Below are positions 1 to 12,660 of a DNA stretch of 64,000 nt, piece by piece. This DNA is from Papaver somniferum (Eukaryota > Streptophyta > Magnoliopsida > Ranunculales > Papaveraceae). The notes beneath the pieces were generated by a model. It ran no database searches, was not told the DNA's origin, and was given only the letters and a program-made list of their open reading frames with translations. The stretch spans positions 78,940,374 through 79,004,373 of the forward strand of contig NC_039368.1 in NCBI RefSeq assembly GCF_003573695.1, read 5' to 3'. Within the stretch, counting starts at the first letter, position 1. The number at the start of each line of letters is the position of its first letter. The position numbers and the translations under genes are program-made.

Positions 1-1058
1 CTATGCAAACATAAACAAGGCTGACTCCACCACATCAAACCTACTGATTTCTAGCAAACAAAAAGCATGATGGCTCCACTTAGATTGTTTCTAGACCAGA
101 TTCTAATCCTTCGAATGGGAATTCGTTACAATTTAAGCAAACCCCTCTGGAATCAATCCGAGTTTAAGTAAGTTGAATCGAGATGAAGGAAGCTCGGTGG
201 AGCTTTGATACCCAAGGCCTCACCGGCGCTACAAGGCGGCGCAGTCACACATTCATCTTACAGTAACCGTCAAGAACTTCGAAGTATGCTTAAAAGAGTA
301 ACCAATATCTTTCGAATGACTTTCCTGTTAAGCTCGTTACCCTATCGGTCTCGTTCTAGTCAAAATTTTAGGCTTAGGTTCACGTTTGTTGTCGTTTTCC
401 TAAGGCGGGCAAGAAGAGAACGGTGATGAAATCCGAACCCTTATCTTGTATGGCCAGTCCTTGCCATTTGCTAGGAAATTAAAGCAGTCGTTTTCAAGTC
501 ATCAACATATATGCATACGAAGGAAGACAGTAACTCGCTGACAGGGGATTCGCGAGTGTTTCGACAAACTTACCTCCCGTACCAGACGGGGGATGAACCT
601 TTGTAATCTACTCGGTCCACGACTCCTATGTCATGTACGAACCCGAGGGGCCGAGGTGATATCGTAATCACCGTCCTTCTCTGCAAACAGTTTATATTTA
701 AACTACCCTTCCGTAGGGTTTGAAAATAATGTCCCAAAATTTTAAGTCCAAAGTCCAAAAATATAAAGTGCAAAAGAAAAAGAAATTCTACAAAAATAAA
801 AATGTATTTTTTTTTTCTCTTTTTTTATAAAAAAAAATCTTCTTCTTTCGCTCCTTTCGCTTTGCCTTTTACTCCAGTCTTTAAGTATTCACCAAAAGCT
901 TTGGCAAAATTTTCTTTCGCTCCAAATTCCAAAATCTGAAAGAAAAAGACAAAAACTCAAAAACGTAAAGAAGAACAAATAAAAAAAAAACCTAAAAAAA
1001 AAAAAATCTAAAAACTCTAGCCTAAAGAAAAGTCCGCGTCGGCGGCGCCAAAAATTTA
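1..1058 (-). mobile_element. Athila-type gypsy 5' leader (element continues left of window)
   Basis: Non-coding leader of a minus-strand Ty3/gypsy element, between its gag (outside the window) and its 5' LTR. The first ~560 bases closely match 33271-33832, the leader of the Athila-type element described below; beyond that, this copy continues through A/T- and pyrimidine-rich sequence to a primer-binding site. No ORF here is credible as a gene. The position next to an LTR and the match to a leader that precedes a recognisable gag give the assignment. Confidence 0.8.
1031..1050 (-). other. Primer-binding site (tRNA-Asp-like)
   Basis: Read on the minus strand this begins TGGCGCCGCCGACGCGGAC, eight bases inside the LTR edge. 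TGGCGCC is the usual start of the tRNA-Asp-type primer site of Athila/Tat gypsy elements. It marks the boundary between 5' LTR and leader and fixes element orientation. The exact tRNA is inferred. Confidence 0.65.
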
Positions 1059-2018
1059 TGTGTTTTCAAAGTTGTTGTAGTAGTATGATTCGTTCAAGAC
1101 TTGTGAAAGCGGATTTTTAGATTTTTTTCTTAATAAATAAAAATAGCGAACAAATTTAAAAAGATGTTGTGAAAATTATGGAGAGAATGGGGGTAGGATT
1201 CCACCATTGGTTGATATTAGTGATTTAATAAAAAAAAATTATGCAACTCAACATTCAAATTGATTCTAATGGTATTTCCTAGACATGTAGATTTCCAAAA
1301 GAATAGATGTTAATCCAAGCATAGAATATCAAAACCCTGAAGCAAGCATATTTTATCAAGAGAAAATACACCTAACTAATCAAAATCATATAAAAAAATT
1401 TAGTTCAATGCAAAAATCATAATAGAGTTGTTGTAATTTATTAATATAAATATATCACTTTTACCGAAACAACGGCTTCCTCCATAGCCCCAAGGATTGA
1501 GTTTAGCTCATCATTGTGTAAACACGCTCAAAATATTTGTCCATTGCTTCAAAAATTGTTTACAAAGATAAAATGGAGAGAAAATGATGAAAATCGGGTG
1601 TTTAAAACTCTTCCCCTAATCACTCCTCAATATCTTCACAGTGAAGGAATATTATTCTCGGGAATAATTTCCTATTTTTTTCTTTTCTGCACGTATATTT
1701 CCCACAGTAACACCAACAGTAAGTGAAACGAAAATATATTTGTTCCCTGTTTTAGCTTATCACGCGTCTGTTTAGTGTTGACGTGTTCTAACATGCATAT
1801 TTCTCGAAATATATTGATTCTAACTCGTGACAGGATAATCTCTCAACGCAGCTCCGAATAGTAAATGTCCTCCGGGTTGCCTTTAACACTTTTTCGAACC
1901 AATTTTTTCGAAAATGTTTATTTCCTAAAAATTCATAAAAACACAATATTAGTACAAAAATAGAGTACCGGCAATACATGAAATTAAGGACAACGTATAC
2001 ACAAAAATGTGTCTATCA
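1059..2018 (-). repeat. Athila-type 5' LTR (LTR-0)
   Basis: Long terminal repeat, about 960 bp. Its right edge (minus-strand TGATAGACACATTTTTG) matches those of the LTRs at 25566, 36439 and 62258, and the left part shares the block around 'gacttgtgaaagc' with them. The left edge is set only to a TG near 1059 beside the primer-binding site. It is more diverged and shorter than the other three copies. It interrupts a LINE fragment that resumes at 2019; ATTGG at 2019-2023 would be its target-site duplication, but the partner lies outside the window. Confidence 0.8.
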
Positions 2019-2447
2019 ATTGGCAAAGATGGGAGAATACACTTTACAAGGGCAAGTTTTTCCCTTCTATAAAGTGAGATTTGATTCCAAGTGGATAATC
2101 TTGCATCAAATCTTTCTATAATTGGGACCCAAATAGCTTTAGAAGAACCCTTAACACCAAGAGGCATGCCTAGATACATAAATGACAAATAATCTGTCAC
2201 ACAACCCAACTCATTAGCCCATTCATTAATTTGAGGAACATCACCAATTGCAATCAATCTTGTTTTGGTTGTGTTAATTTTTAAACCTTCAATGTACTCA
2301 AAACAATGAAGAATGGAAAAGAGATTTGTTATCTCATATTTTTTACTGTCAACAAAGAAAATTGAGAAGCCATAATGCAAATGATTCACTACAGTGCCAT
2401 GTTCCACAATTGAGAATCCATTGAAGAGGTTAGCATTTGCAGCTCTA
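2019..2447 (-). pseudogene. LINE reverse-transcriptase fragment, catalytic motif lost
   Basis: Fragment of a plant L1-type LINE ORF2 on the minus strand: the palm region (LFNGFSI.., LKINTTKT, YLGMPLG, then the stretch toward the thumb). Where active LINEs have FADD/YADD, this copy reads HYGFSIFF, so the catalytic aspartates are gone. It is open for about 150 codons but cut at 2018 by the Athila LTR and has no start of its own. A dead fragment used as an insertion site. Confidence 0.75.
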
Positions 2448-2935
2448 TCTATTTATCTTGAAAAGCCTATATAATATACTCTAGTATGAATAGCTACTTC
2501 CTATTTTCTCTGTATACATGAATTTGTTTTGGTAGTTAGGAAGGTCGTATGCCACTAGGTGTGATGCAAAGTTTTCTTGAATTCGTTCAACAAATTGGTG
2601 TTAGGTTTGATTGATATGGATCACACCAGGAACAAAGAGGAAAATTGAGGATATTTTACAGGCTATTTTGGAGTTCTTGAAACAAACAAGAGGAAGATGG
2701 TAATAGCAAATCCCATAGTACATTTTTACACATATAATTACATGCACCCTAAGAAAAGAAAAGGCAACAACATATTACATATCAATTGTGGATCCCAAGC
2801 AAATTCCAGCGGGAAGACACCATGAACACGCGAAAGAAAACAACCCTGAACACAAGAAAGAAAACAACCCTGAACACACGAAAGAAAACAATCGATTCCA
2901 GGTACCCGCTTTTCAGGCGGTCTTGAAGTATGCTA
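2448..2935. other. 3' flank of MLP gene 1, duplicated at 19970-20403
   Basis: Non-coding. From about 2477 it aligns with the sequence downstream of the second MLP gene (shared blocks such as 'aggaaggtcgtatgccact' and 'gttcttgaaacaaacaagag'). This shows that the duplicated unit includes 3' flanking DNA. Between about 2819 and 2892 a short unit with 'gaaagaaaacaa' and 'cctgaacac' is repeated three times in this copy but is much shorter in the other. Confidence 0.7.
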
Positions 2936-3583
2936 CTACTGGAGAAGGTAGTGACCCAACTCTTTAGTAACATGAGCTGCAAGGCCAATATATGCATCTG
3001 GACTAGGAACATCTTCGGTTCGTTTCTCATAATGTATCCACCATTTCACTTTGCTACCAGACTCTTCAGTATTATCAACATCTCTAGGAGTTACAGTCAT
3101 TATGACATCAAAACTCTTATACTGACTCAATAATTCTCTTCCCACAGCACTGAATGTGATTGACCTATTATCCTCGTCCACAAATTTAACAATTTCCTTT
3201 ACCATCATTACTTTAGAAGACGTTCCTCTAGGTTCGTGTGCATATGGAATCAAATAAGCCCAATAAAAAATAAAAAAAATAAACTAATTAAACAAAATAA
3301 GACTGGGATTTGTATCTGATTTCTTACCTGGTAAAACATATTGCCATTGCTTGATAGAACCCACGCTTTTACCATCACCTTTAACAATTTTAACGCTCTT
3401 GAAATTTTGAGGGAAAATGGTAGTCAAGTGCATCATATTGTGCCTAAAAAAATTATATAACTTGTCTGCAGAACACTTGAGTTCAGTTTCAACCTGAGCC
3501 CCAACAATTTGGCTCATCCCTATCAAAACTAGTGTGACCAACCCTAGTTTAAGAAAGCTTTGTACCATGCTGATTTTATCCAT
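2936..3583 (-). CDS. Secreted MLP/PR10 (Bet v 1 fold) protein, copy 1
   Basis: Two-exon gene: exon 1 3583-3328, intron 3327-3226 (GTAAG...AG, phase 1), exon 2 3225-2936, giving 181 residues. The intron sits after the Pro-Gly that follows the third strand, the usual PR10/MLP position. Residues 1-29 form a signal peptide (hydrophobic LGLVTLVLIGM, likely cleavage after VGA). The Bet v 1 domain fills the rest, with a glycine-rich loop GDGKSVG at 69-75 and a C-terminal helix AHVTKELGHYL. Family members bind small hydrophobic ligands; in poppies relatives act in benzylisoquinoline alkaloid metabolism, some with a signal peptide, but the ligand or reaction cannot be read here. The coding sequence is intact; its promoter is broken by a LINE 85 bp upstream of the ATG. 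Confidence 0.85.
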
Positions 3584-3666
3584 TCTATGAGAGACTATCT
3601 GAATGTTTTAAGATAGCTGGGAGTGGAGATGGTTTGAGTGAAAATAAGTGAAGTCATATGAAGGGG

Positions 3667-3674
3667 TTTATATA
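3667..3674 (-). promoter_or_regulatory. TATA box of MLP gene 1, at a LINE insertion edge
   Basis: TATATAAA on the minus strand, 84-91 bp upstream of the ATG, identical in place to the box of MLP gene 2. The LINE begins at 3680, so everything upstream of the box is now LINE sequence. Most of the TATA region is included in the LINE's target-site duplication. Confidence 0.7.
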
Positions 3675-3679
3675 GTAAG

Positions 3680-6600
3680 GCCAGAGGATGAGGCTCCTAC
3701 AAGAATTTTCCCAAAGAAGAATAACAGAAGCAGGATAACAAGCATGATTCCTTTTTTCAGGCCAGAGGATGGTCATTATTGCAACTCCTTTTATCCTGAA
3801 CAAACTCATGAAGGAGAAAGCTCTTCAGCTGTTCCTGCAACTCAGAGAGGACAAAGTAGCAGAAGTGGAGGCATAAGAAGGTTCAAGAGGACCAGAGAGA
3901 CAAAGAGCTCTAGAAACAGCTCCAATAACATCACTGAACCTATTGAGGAGGAAGAAGAGAATATGCAGCAGGTGGATAATCAAGGAGTAGGTGACTGGGA
4001 CAAACACATTGAAAGCTATCAAGGAGCTGAGGCATGGAAAGGAAACTCAATGGTAATCACAACTATCTCTTATTTTTCTATTATATCCAGTCTTTCAATA
4101 GAATTAAAGCATCTAATCTCTTCTTGCATAAGATAAATATGAGAATTCTTAGTTGGAATCTTCAAGGGATAGGAAATAAACTTACTAGGGATCACCTCAA
4201 GAATTGCATATTTAACTATAGCCCAGACATTATATTCTTAGCTGAAACAAAATCAACCATAAAGAAAGCTAGTTATCTCTTAAAACAAATGAACTATCCA
4301 AATACATGGTGTAATGAAGATAGAGTTAGAGTTGGTGGTTTAGATTTGTTATGGAAGGATGGTATAGAGTTTGAGTTCATTCATTCCTCAACATATATGG
4401 TCAACCTCATTGTCAAGAATAATGACTCTAATGCTGAATGGTTTCTTACTTGCTTGTATAGTTCTTCTTATGACAATGAAAGACAGGTGCAATGGCAATT
4501 CATTCATGAAATGGGTGAAAATATGAATCTCCCTTGGGTCATTATAGGAGATTTCAACTCCACCCTATATAGCCATGAGAGACAAAGCTATTCAATACAC
4601 CCTACTCAATCTCATTCAATCATAACCAACACCATCTCTGATCTTGGTCTCATAGATATCCCATTTACTGGTAGCCCTTTCACATGGTCAAACCATAGAT
4701 ACCAACTCAATCAAGTCAGAACCAGATTAGATAGAGCTCTTTGATTACCCAGCTGGATGACAATCTTTCCAAATGCAATACTTGACAATCTTATCCCATG
4801 TGGCTCTGATCATGCTCCCATCTTACTAAATAACAATCCTCAAATCGAAAGTCTCAGCAAACCATTCAGATTCTATGAACACCGGCTCACAAATAGCACC
4901 TGCAAAGAAGAAATCAAGAAAAATTGGGTCTGCTCCAAGAAGGGTACTGAAGCTTTTAAATTCACAAACAAGCTAAGAAGAGTTAAGAATGGCTTGAAGA
5001 TATGGAGAGTTAAGGAGTTTGGAGACACTGATACAAAAATAAAAGAGGTTCAGGATCAAATTCAAGCTTTAATCAATCGGCCTCAGATAAATATGGAGGA
5101 TCTTCATAGATGTCAACAACAACTTAAATCTCTTTATGAAGTGAAGAACATAATTGCTTACCAACAATCAAGAGAAAGTACAATTAGATACCAAGATAGA
5201 AACTCAAAGATCTTCCATGCTCAAGCCAACTATAGAAGGAGGATAAATCAAATCCATTCTCTAAGAGTGCTGATGGTGAGTGGAAAAATACAAGAGCAGA
5301 AATCACACAAATATTGTTGGAGAACTTTCAAGAAATAACTACTACTTCTAATCCTAAAAATAACAAGGAGATAATGAATCTCATAAGTCCATGTATCACT
5401 GCAGAGGAAAACAATAAACTTATTGCAGTTCCAACCTCTCAGGAAATCAGGAAAAATGTGTTCCAAATAAATCCTTGGTCTGCTCCAGGCCCAGATGGCT
5501 TTCAAGCAGGGTTTTACCAGCAAAATTGGGAGGCTGTTAGCATAGATGTTATTCAGATGTTGCAGGAGTTCTTTAAAACTGGTAAACTTCTCAAGGAATT
5601 AAATCATACTTTTCAAACCCTCATCCGAAAGCATATCGGTGTTCAAAATCCTTCAGATTTCAGACCCATAAGTTTATGCAACATCTCATACAAAACCATA
5701 TCAAAAATCATGACAAACAGGTTAAAACCAATCCTCCATAAAATCATATCCCCATGGCAAGTTTCTTATGTTCCAGGTAGAAATATATTGGACAATACCA
5801 TCATAGCTCATGAAATTGTTCAATACATGAAGAACACAAGATCTTATCATGGAGCTGTGGCTGTTAAATTGGACATGTCAAAGGCTTTTGACAGGATGGA
5901 ATGGAGCTTCGTCAACGAAATTTTTCTGAAACTTGGATTCTGTGATAGATGGTGCCAGCTAGTCAACCAATGCATATCAACCACTACTATCTCAATTCTG
6001 CTAAATGGTTCTCCAATACAAGCAATGGTTCTTACAAGAAGATTAAGACAGGGAGATAGCCTGTCTCTATATCTATTCATCATATGTATGGAAGGATTTA
6101 GTAGGATGATCCAAGCTGAAGTGGATAACAAGGCTATAATTCCCATTCACCCTGCAAGATATGGTCCTCCAGTTTCACATCTTTTCTTTGCAGATGACTG
6201 CATATTGTTCTCCTCAGCTAAAAGATCTTCTATAGAAAGTCTGCAAAAGGTCATATATAAATTTTGTGAAGCTTCAGGACAGATGATAAATCTTAACACA
6301 TTCAGTATACACTTCAGCAAGAGATTAAATGAGGGCGTCAAGATTGACATATGCAACATGATAGGAATGAAAACTATGCCTTTGGAAGAAAAGTACCTGG
6401 GAATTAACTTATTCATGAGCAAAGGAAGAAATAAGTGCTTCAAAAACATTCATGAAAATATGAAGACAAGAATTCAACACTAGCAGGCTGGTATAGTGAA
6501 TCAAGCAGGCAGAAGTACACAAATTCAGGCTGTCACTAATTCCGTGGCTCAATTTCAGATGTGATGTTTTATTCTTCCTCAACAAACCATAAACCAGCTT

Positions 6601-8341
6601 GAAGCTACCCAAAGAAAATATTGGTGGAACAAGAACAATGGAAGAGGTTACTATTTCATCTCTTGGGGTGCAGTTTCAATCCCCAAAAGATGGGGAGGAC
6701 TTGGGTTCAAAAATCTGAAGATCTTCAATGAAGCAATGATCACTAAATTGGCATGAAGATTAATTAATGAAAAGGATAAGAAATGGGCCACCCTTCTAGA
6801 AGATAACTACTTCAGAAATGAAAACATTCTTCATGAAGACATATCTGAGAGTGGAACTGCTATCTGGAAAAACATCAGTAAAGGCATAGAATGGATCAAA
6901 AAGTTTCATATTTGGTTAATTGGAGATGGTAAGTCAGTTAATGCTTTCAGAGACAATTGGATCAAAGGATACACTGCCCAACATATCCAAGAAAATTTCA
7001 GAATCAATGAAGATATTCCTTATCACATGAAAGTTGTAGATTTCATTGACCTAAATACAAGAAATTGGAAGATTGGACTCCTTCAAGAATACTTTACTCA
7101 AGACCAAGTGGAAGAAATTCTGAATATTATTCCTCTTACTCAACAAGGGGATAAGATGAAATGGTCCTTAACAACCTATGGTATGCTCTCTGTGAATTCT
7201 ACCTACAAAGCCATTCTCTGCCACAACAATCAAACCCTCAGAAATAAAGAAAAAGAAGCTAAATTCTGGTTAGGCTTATGGCATCTCCAAATTCCCCATA
7301 AATGTCAGTTGTTCCTGTGGCAAATTGCTCAAAACATTCTCCCAGTCAATCAAAAGCTTAACAGATACAATCCATACCATGATGACATATGCACTAGATG
7401 TCAAGAATAAGAGGAGAGCACTACTCACATGCTTATTCAATGCAAATATGCTAGAAGCATTTGGAATGTTATCTTCCCAAATATTGCTCAAGATCTCAGT
7501 AACATAGATGATATTAAGCAATGGATAAAAACATGGGACAATAAAGGTTCTAGAATCAATTTCGGGAGAAAGGGAAATGTGAACCTCATTATGATCACAA
7601 TGTGGTTCATATGGAAATCCAGATGTGAGCTAGTTTTTGAAGGAAAAAACTGTTCCATTAACAATCTGAAAGCTAGGGTTTACACTTATTGCAATGAGAA
7701 TAAAATACATAGTAACAATCAATTGATTCAGATGGAGGTTTTAAGATCCAGGAGCAATAATATGGGAAATAGAAGAGATAACACGAATATATGGTCTCCT
7801 CCTTCAAGGGGAAGACTGAAAATTAATATAGATGCTTCAGTTTTGCCTGGTAACCATTATGCTGGAATTGCTTTAATAATAAGAGATTTTACAGGTCAAT
7901 TGGTGGAGGCATGAACACTGGTAGAGAGAGTCAGGGATATAACTCAGGCTGAAGCTGTCGTTGCGCTAAAAGCTCTGCAATGGATTATTCAATTGCAAAT
8001 TCAGAATGTCACCGTGGAAGGTGATAACAAGAAGGTTATGGGCAGAATCAATGGCATGTGCAATATCTCTCCATGGGAAGATGGTAACATTATTGAAGAG
8101 TGTCAGCACCTTGTTAGTTGTTTAGGAAATGTTGTTGTTTGCTTTAGAAATAGGAAATGTAATCAAGTGGCAGATCTTATGGTCAGGTTTGATAGGACAA
8201 ACAATTGTAGTAGGAAATGGAATATGAATCTCCCTGAATCTGTTAGAGTCAAGCTCGAAGCTGAAAAAGTTATGATGTAACTCTTTGTCGTTTCTGGTTT
8301 TTAATGATCATCTGTGTGTTTTTCTTTCAAAAAAATATATA
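3680..8341 (+). mobile_element. L1-type LINE, 5'-truncated, with RNase H
   Basis: A 4.66-kb non-LTR retrotransposon flanked by an 11-bp target-site duplication with one mismatch: TATATAGTAAG (3669-3679) and TATATAATAAG (8342-8352). The second MLP copy provides the empty site. It starts inside ORF1 (charged, serine-rich tail about 3680-4050, without the upstream RNA-binding domain), then carries ORF2 (4137-8277), and ends in a short 3' region with an A-rich (AT)n tail. The 5' truncation and tail are typical of target-primed insertion. ORF2 contains several stops and at least one frameshift, so it is inactive. Confidence 0.88.
4137..8277 (+). pseudogene. LINE ORF2: endonuclease, reverse transcriptase, RNase H (decayed)
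   Basis: Order of domains: AP-type endonuclease from the ATG at 4137 (SWNLQG, AETK, GDFN, then GSDHAP near 4800-4820); reverse transcriptase about 5314-6483 (WSAPGPDGF, DMSKAFDRMEW, RQGDSLS, FFADDCILF with both aspartates kept); zinc-knuckle zf-RVT region about 7027-7460; RNase H about 7790-8277 (NIDAS, QAEA, EGDN). Lesions: stop at 4742-4744, a frame change near 5330, stops at 6481 and in 6560-6770, a stop at 7408 and one at 7912. The protein would copy LINE RNA at a nicked target in the nucleus. Recognition is firm; it is not functional as read. Confidence 0.85.
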
Positions 8342-8352
8342 TATATAATAAG

Positions 8353-9108
8353 CAATGGAGATATTTCACTAATTTAATATAAAGACAAGTACATCCATTA
8401 ACGAGAATGATCGATATAATGCGCATACTTTTTTGGAAGTTTAGATGCATTATGCATATAAACCGAATCATATATGTGTCCTACATGAAACTAAAATTAA
8501 GTTTAATGTTCTTGTTCATTATTTCCACTATAGCCAACTTTACTATTGGAGTATTAGTATACTACTAAGCTACTTCTTAATTAGACATTAATCAGTTAGT
8601 AATACGAATGATTTGTGGCACTGATGAATGCAGCATAGTGGTTGATCCACGTTTGCCATTATCGTTTTTTTAGGGGGGCGCTATTTTGTTTTTTGATTGA
8701 GCACTTCGTGCTTCATGACCTTATAGTTATCCAGATGTGTGTGACATAATTAGCGACAACGATTGATCTTTCACACAACCCAAACAAAACTTGGTAGGGA
8801 TTATGATACATACCATAATTTGTAAGATCAAGAAAAAGAGTTCTGGGTGTATCTAGAGAATTTGAAATCTGTTGGAATTCGTATGCCAAATGCTAAATAT
8901 TATTAGAACTTTTGGAACTTAAGTCACGTATGAATGACATATAAATTTCGTACATTCTTTAGTGAATGGAATAAAACCTTATCCATATGACATGTAAAAC
9001 ACTTGCACACAATAGTTGCTACATTTCACTTTTCTTAAAGACATAGCTAGCTAAGTTGTAATGACAAATACTTGAGGTCCTAATGGGCCTCTAACTCTAA
9101 AAGTAGTA
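8353..9108. other. Upstream flank of MLP gene 1, continued after the LINE
   Basis: Non-coding. It resumes the MLP promoter sequence interrupted at 3679 and aligns with 21131-21780 upstream of MLP gene 2 (for example 'cgatataatgcgcatac'). Near 9050-9108 it jumps to the sequence found at 22515-22545, so the small heat-shock gene between those points in the other copy is missing here. Confidence 0.7.
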
Positions 9109-9680
9109 GCCTGTGTTGAATTTCGTACAGTGCTTTGCTGTTTTATGCTAAAACTTATGCTACTGTTTATGGGTCAAAGCACAAGGGAGTATACAAATGA
9201 AAGTTTAAGAGGAATGAACGACATGGAAAGGGAAGAGGGAGCTTTCTTATTAGTTTCATTCAAGGTTTGAAAAACGGCCGTTTTTTTCGAAAAAACGTCC
9301 GTTATAACGCTCACGCCCATATACCGTACCCGTGAGGCTCCCCAACACGCTTACCTAAATAACACCGATAAATAGGAAAAAATGGCGTTATTTAGACCCG
9401 TTATAACCGTTTTCACACCTGTGATTACCGTTTTTCTAAAATTAATATTTCAGTTTTTTTCTTCTAAATAGCATTTTAACACACGTTTTTTACACCGTAT
9501 TTTCCGTTTTCATACCGGTTAAACCCGTTTTTAAGGAAATTTTTTTTGAGTTGGAGTAATTCTTATACAATTTTTAATTTCAAACTTACAACTAAAATTT
9601 CATAAATAATCATTAAACACTTCAAATTTTATAAACTTACAATAAGTAACCTAGTGACAGTAGTGCTTGAAATTTTAAAC

Positions 9681-11094
9681 TTAGACAAACCAACTTATAC
9701 CGGCATTTTTTTTCGACTTATTCAAGTATTTTCTGTTTTCTCGACGATTCTCAGTTGATTCCTCCTCCTCTTCCTCCGCCTCATATTGGTTCGCGTAATG
9801 CATTTGGCGGTCGTAGTTAACAGTATCGTCATCTTCATAACCATAGTCTTCTTCCTCATTATCATTACGATTATCTACTTCATTATTGATATTAATATTG
9901 GAATTATACTCTTCATTAATTCCTCGGGTATCTTCTTCTGGACGATCTTCAGTGTAATGAGAATTGTATATGGGATTTTCATTTTCATGACCTTGTGTAT
10001 TGTCTCCAAATGTTAGGTTACCAAAGTCATAAACAAAGTTACTCACTGGCAACCTTTGATATGAGATTTCAACTTCTGGATCATGCCATTCGTATGGTGG
10101 AGGGAGAGGCTCTGGATTATTAGCTGATTCCTCTTCCAATTCATTTAACCAATGTTCTTCCTGAGGTAAAACTGGTGTTTCATCATCCCCTGCTATCCAA
10201 TCAAGCATATTTTCATCTGTAAACTAAGAAGTTTACAATCGTATGGTTATTTTTGTTTTTCCAACCATCTGACATGGGTGTACACCCATACTCTCTCCAA
10301 TAATTTCGTTGGACCGACACCACATCCTTCTGAATCCTTTGTTTTTCCTTCCTTAATAATGGGTTCGACAACTTATAGGAAGACGGAGCTATGTATGATT
10401 TTCCGAAATTTGCAACTGCATTGAATGCCTCGTGGTACTGAGTTGAGTTGGCCACATTGAAGGGAATATCATTAGCATAGAAAAAACGTCCAACAGAAGA
10501 ATCAACTTTTTCCCGGCATGTTTTACTTCTCCCAAAATTCGCCATGCTAGGTTGAGAATCCCTATTAGTATTATATTGTCCTCCCATATCTACAGACATC
10601 CTAGGTGCTTGGTGTGGTGTACGCATTGAAGAACTAGGTATGTCCATAGAGGCCTGTGGACGCTGTGATGTACCTTTTCCGGCATTAGTATTCTTACTTT
10701 TTCGTCCAAAAAGGTTCTTCAACTTCGATAACCCGCCCATTTTCTTTTGTGTTACCGGCGCTTGTTCTTCTTCATCTATATCATGCACAGCGTTCCACGG
10801 TTCATTTTCATACATATCTTTAATTTCTGTATCTTCATATTCAGTTTCTGGTACTCGTTGCCGTTTTGCTTTGTTTCTGTCTTGCACCCATACTTTTGCT
10901 AAATTTTTAATCTCAGGTGGCACATGCATGCAGGGAGTAATTGTACCTCTTTGTTGTGCCAAATGCATTTTGAAACGCGAAATTCCCACAGACATTTCTT
11001 TTTCACAAAAATTACACTTCAACTTTTTACCATCACTCATTACAGTACAATATGCATGAAAAACATCTCGTTTTGCAGATGTTGATCCTTCCAT
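9681..11094 (-). pseudogene. hAT transposase with catalytic centre deleted
   Basis: Two pieces of one gene. 11094-10213 starts MEGSTSAKRD, just after a splice acceptor (TTACAG), and has a BED zinc finger (CNFC..H) at about residues 20-50, a basic/low-complexity middle and the first part of a DUF659 domain, ending near MSDGWKNKNNHTIVNFLVY. The other piece, 10208-9681, is the acidic C-terminal tail (runs of Glu/Asp, Tyr-rich). Between them the rest of DUF659, the RNase-H-like catalytic core and the hAT dimerisation region are missing; the junction lies beside a TTTACAG acceptor-like site. It could still encode a DNA-binding fragment but no transposase. Confidence 0.8.
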
Positions 11095-11220
11095 TATATT
11101 CTGTAAGTAGGAAATTTCACATAGCAATAAGTGACATATATAAATACAAGTTAAGTGGACATATTCCATCAATATAAAAATGGTTAGAGTAGTATTATAA
11201 TTAGAAATCACAAGTTGCAT

Positions 11221-12660
11221 TAGTCATTTACTCAACTTGAATATTAAAAGTTGAAATTAAGGATCGTGTAGCCTCTCATTTTTTCATGATTGAGAACAGG
11301 AATACAAACATACCATACATCAATTCATCATGCCATTTTTTTTTATAAAGAAACAATGATTTTTTACGTGCCAACTGATTCAAGTTGATGGACTATTTAA
11401 TTATGAATATTAACATTTATTAAAACATTTCTTAGATAAATGATAATAAAATGAACAAAAAATCTATATTTCTTAAAACATTTCTTAGATAAAAATGAAA
11501 CATTTATTAAGTAAATATACGTTAATAGAATGAAACATTTCTTTATTTAACATTTCTTAAATATTTCTCAAACATCATGAAAGAAAAAAACATCGATATT
11601 TCTCAAACATCTATATTCACTACTCTAACATCATGAAAGAAAAAACGATAATAAATAAATTAATAACGTATTAATAAATTATATCTCTAATTGAATGAAA
11701 AATCTACAAAAAATAATTAATATTACCTCTTAAACTTGTATTTGAGAAATTCAAAATGTAAAGCATTCCTTTGAGCAAGAAGCAGAGAACCAGAGAACCA
11801 GAGGTATTGATTTCATTTCAATTCTCTTCTTGTCCTTTTAAAGGATTCCTTTGGGCAAGAAGACATAATAGCTAGCAAATCGAAATATTCTTGAAACATT
11901 TGGAATCTCGTTGCATGTGTATATAAGCACAGGCTAGCTATGTCTTTGATCATGAAACCAACTACTCTTTTTACTTTTTTTTTTTTGTTTTATTTCTTTA
12001 ACTTTTGAGTCTGAACTCTAAAGTACAGACCACATGTAGCATATACTGTACACACCTCCAAATGCAAAAGAAAAAGATAAATCGACTCCCTGACTTCCCT
12101 CTCTCACTCTCTTTTTCTCTAGCTAGTCTCTGACTCTCTTCCTGTTGCATTCCTTGTTGGTTAGTCTTGTAGCAAGTAGCTAAGAGCCTAGGAGTATTAT
12201 TTGACAACAAAATTTTGACTGCTTTTGAATCCGAATATGCATTATTGAAATATTGGGGAATGCATTGAACTATTCGAGTGACAACTTGAACATATCAAGT
12301 GGATAGTGATAGTATGCGTGTATAAATATTGTCGGTAGACGATAACTACAATGCATTTTTTTAAGTCATAGACTTAGGGTTGTGAATTTTACTAGATATC
12401 CATAAATTTGTATGTTAAAAACCCATAAACAAATAAATAAATAAATTAAACCAAAAAAAATGAAAAAATGTAGTAACAACGTTATTTAAACCCGTTGTAA
12501 CCGTTTTCACAGCTGTAATTACCGTTACATAGGAAATTCAGATTACAAATTATTTATTTTTCTTATTTAACCGTTATCACACCCGTTATTTTAAAAAAAA
12601 ACGTCAAAAAAACACGTTTTATTCCTATATAACGCGTTTTTGACCCAAAACGTGCTCACA
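11221..12660. other. hAT 5' untranslated and subterminal region
   Basis: AT-rich non-coding sequence inside the hAT element, upstream of the transposase. The stretch 11400-11720 is dominated by variants of 'aaacatttcttaaa' and 'aacatcatgaaagaaaaa'. No gene is supported; the short minus-strand ORF at 11998-12210 has no recognisable domain. Confidence 0.55.

Noticed and set aside
3648..4136. Apparent 162-codon gene starting in the MLP promoter
   Set aside because: Start is in MLP leader sequence; the rest is the tail of LINE ORF1. A chimera created by insertion.
10640..11059. Cys-rich 139-codon plus-strand ORF
   Set aside because: Antisense shadow of the hAT BED-finger coding region.
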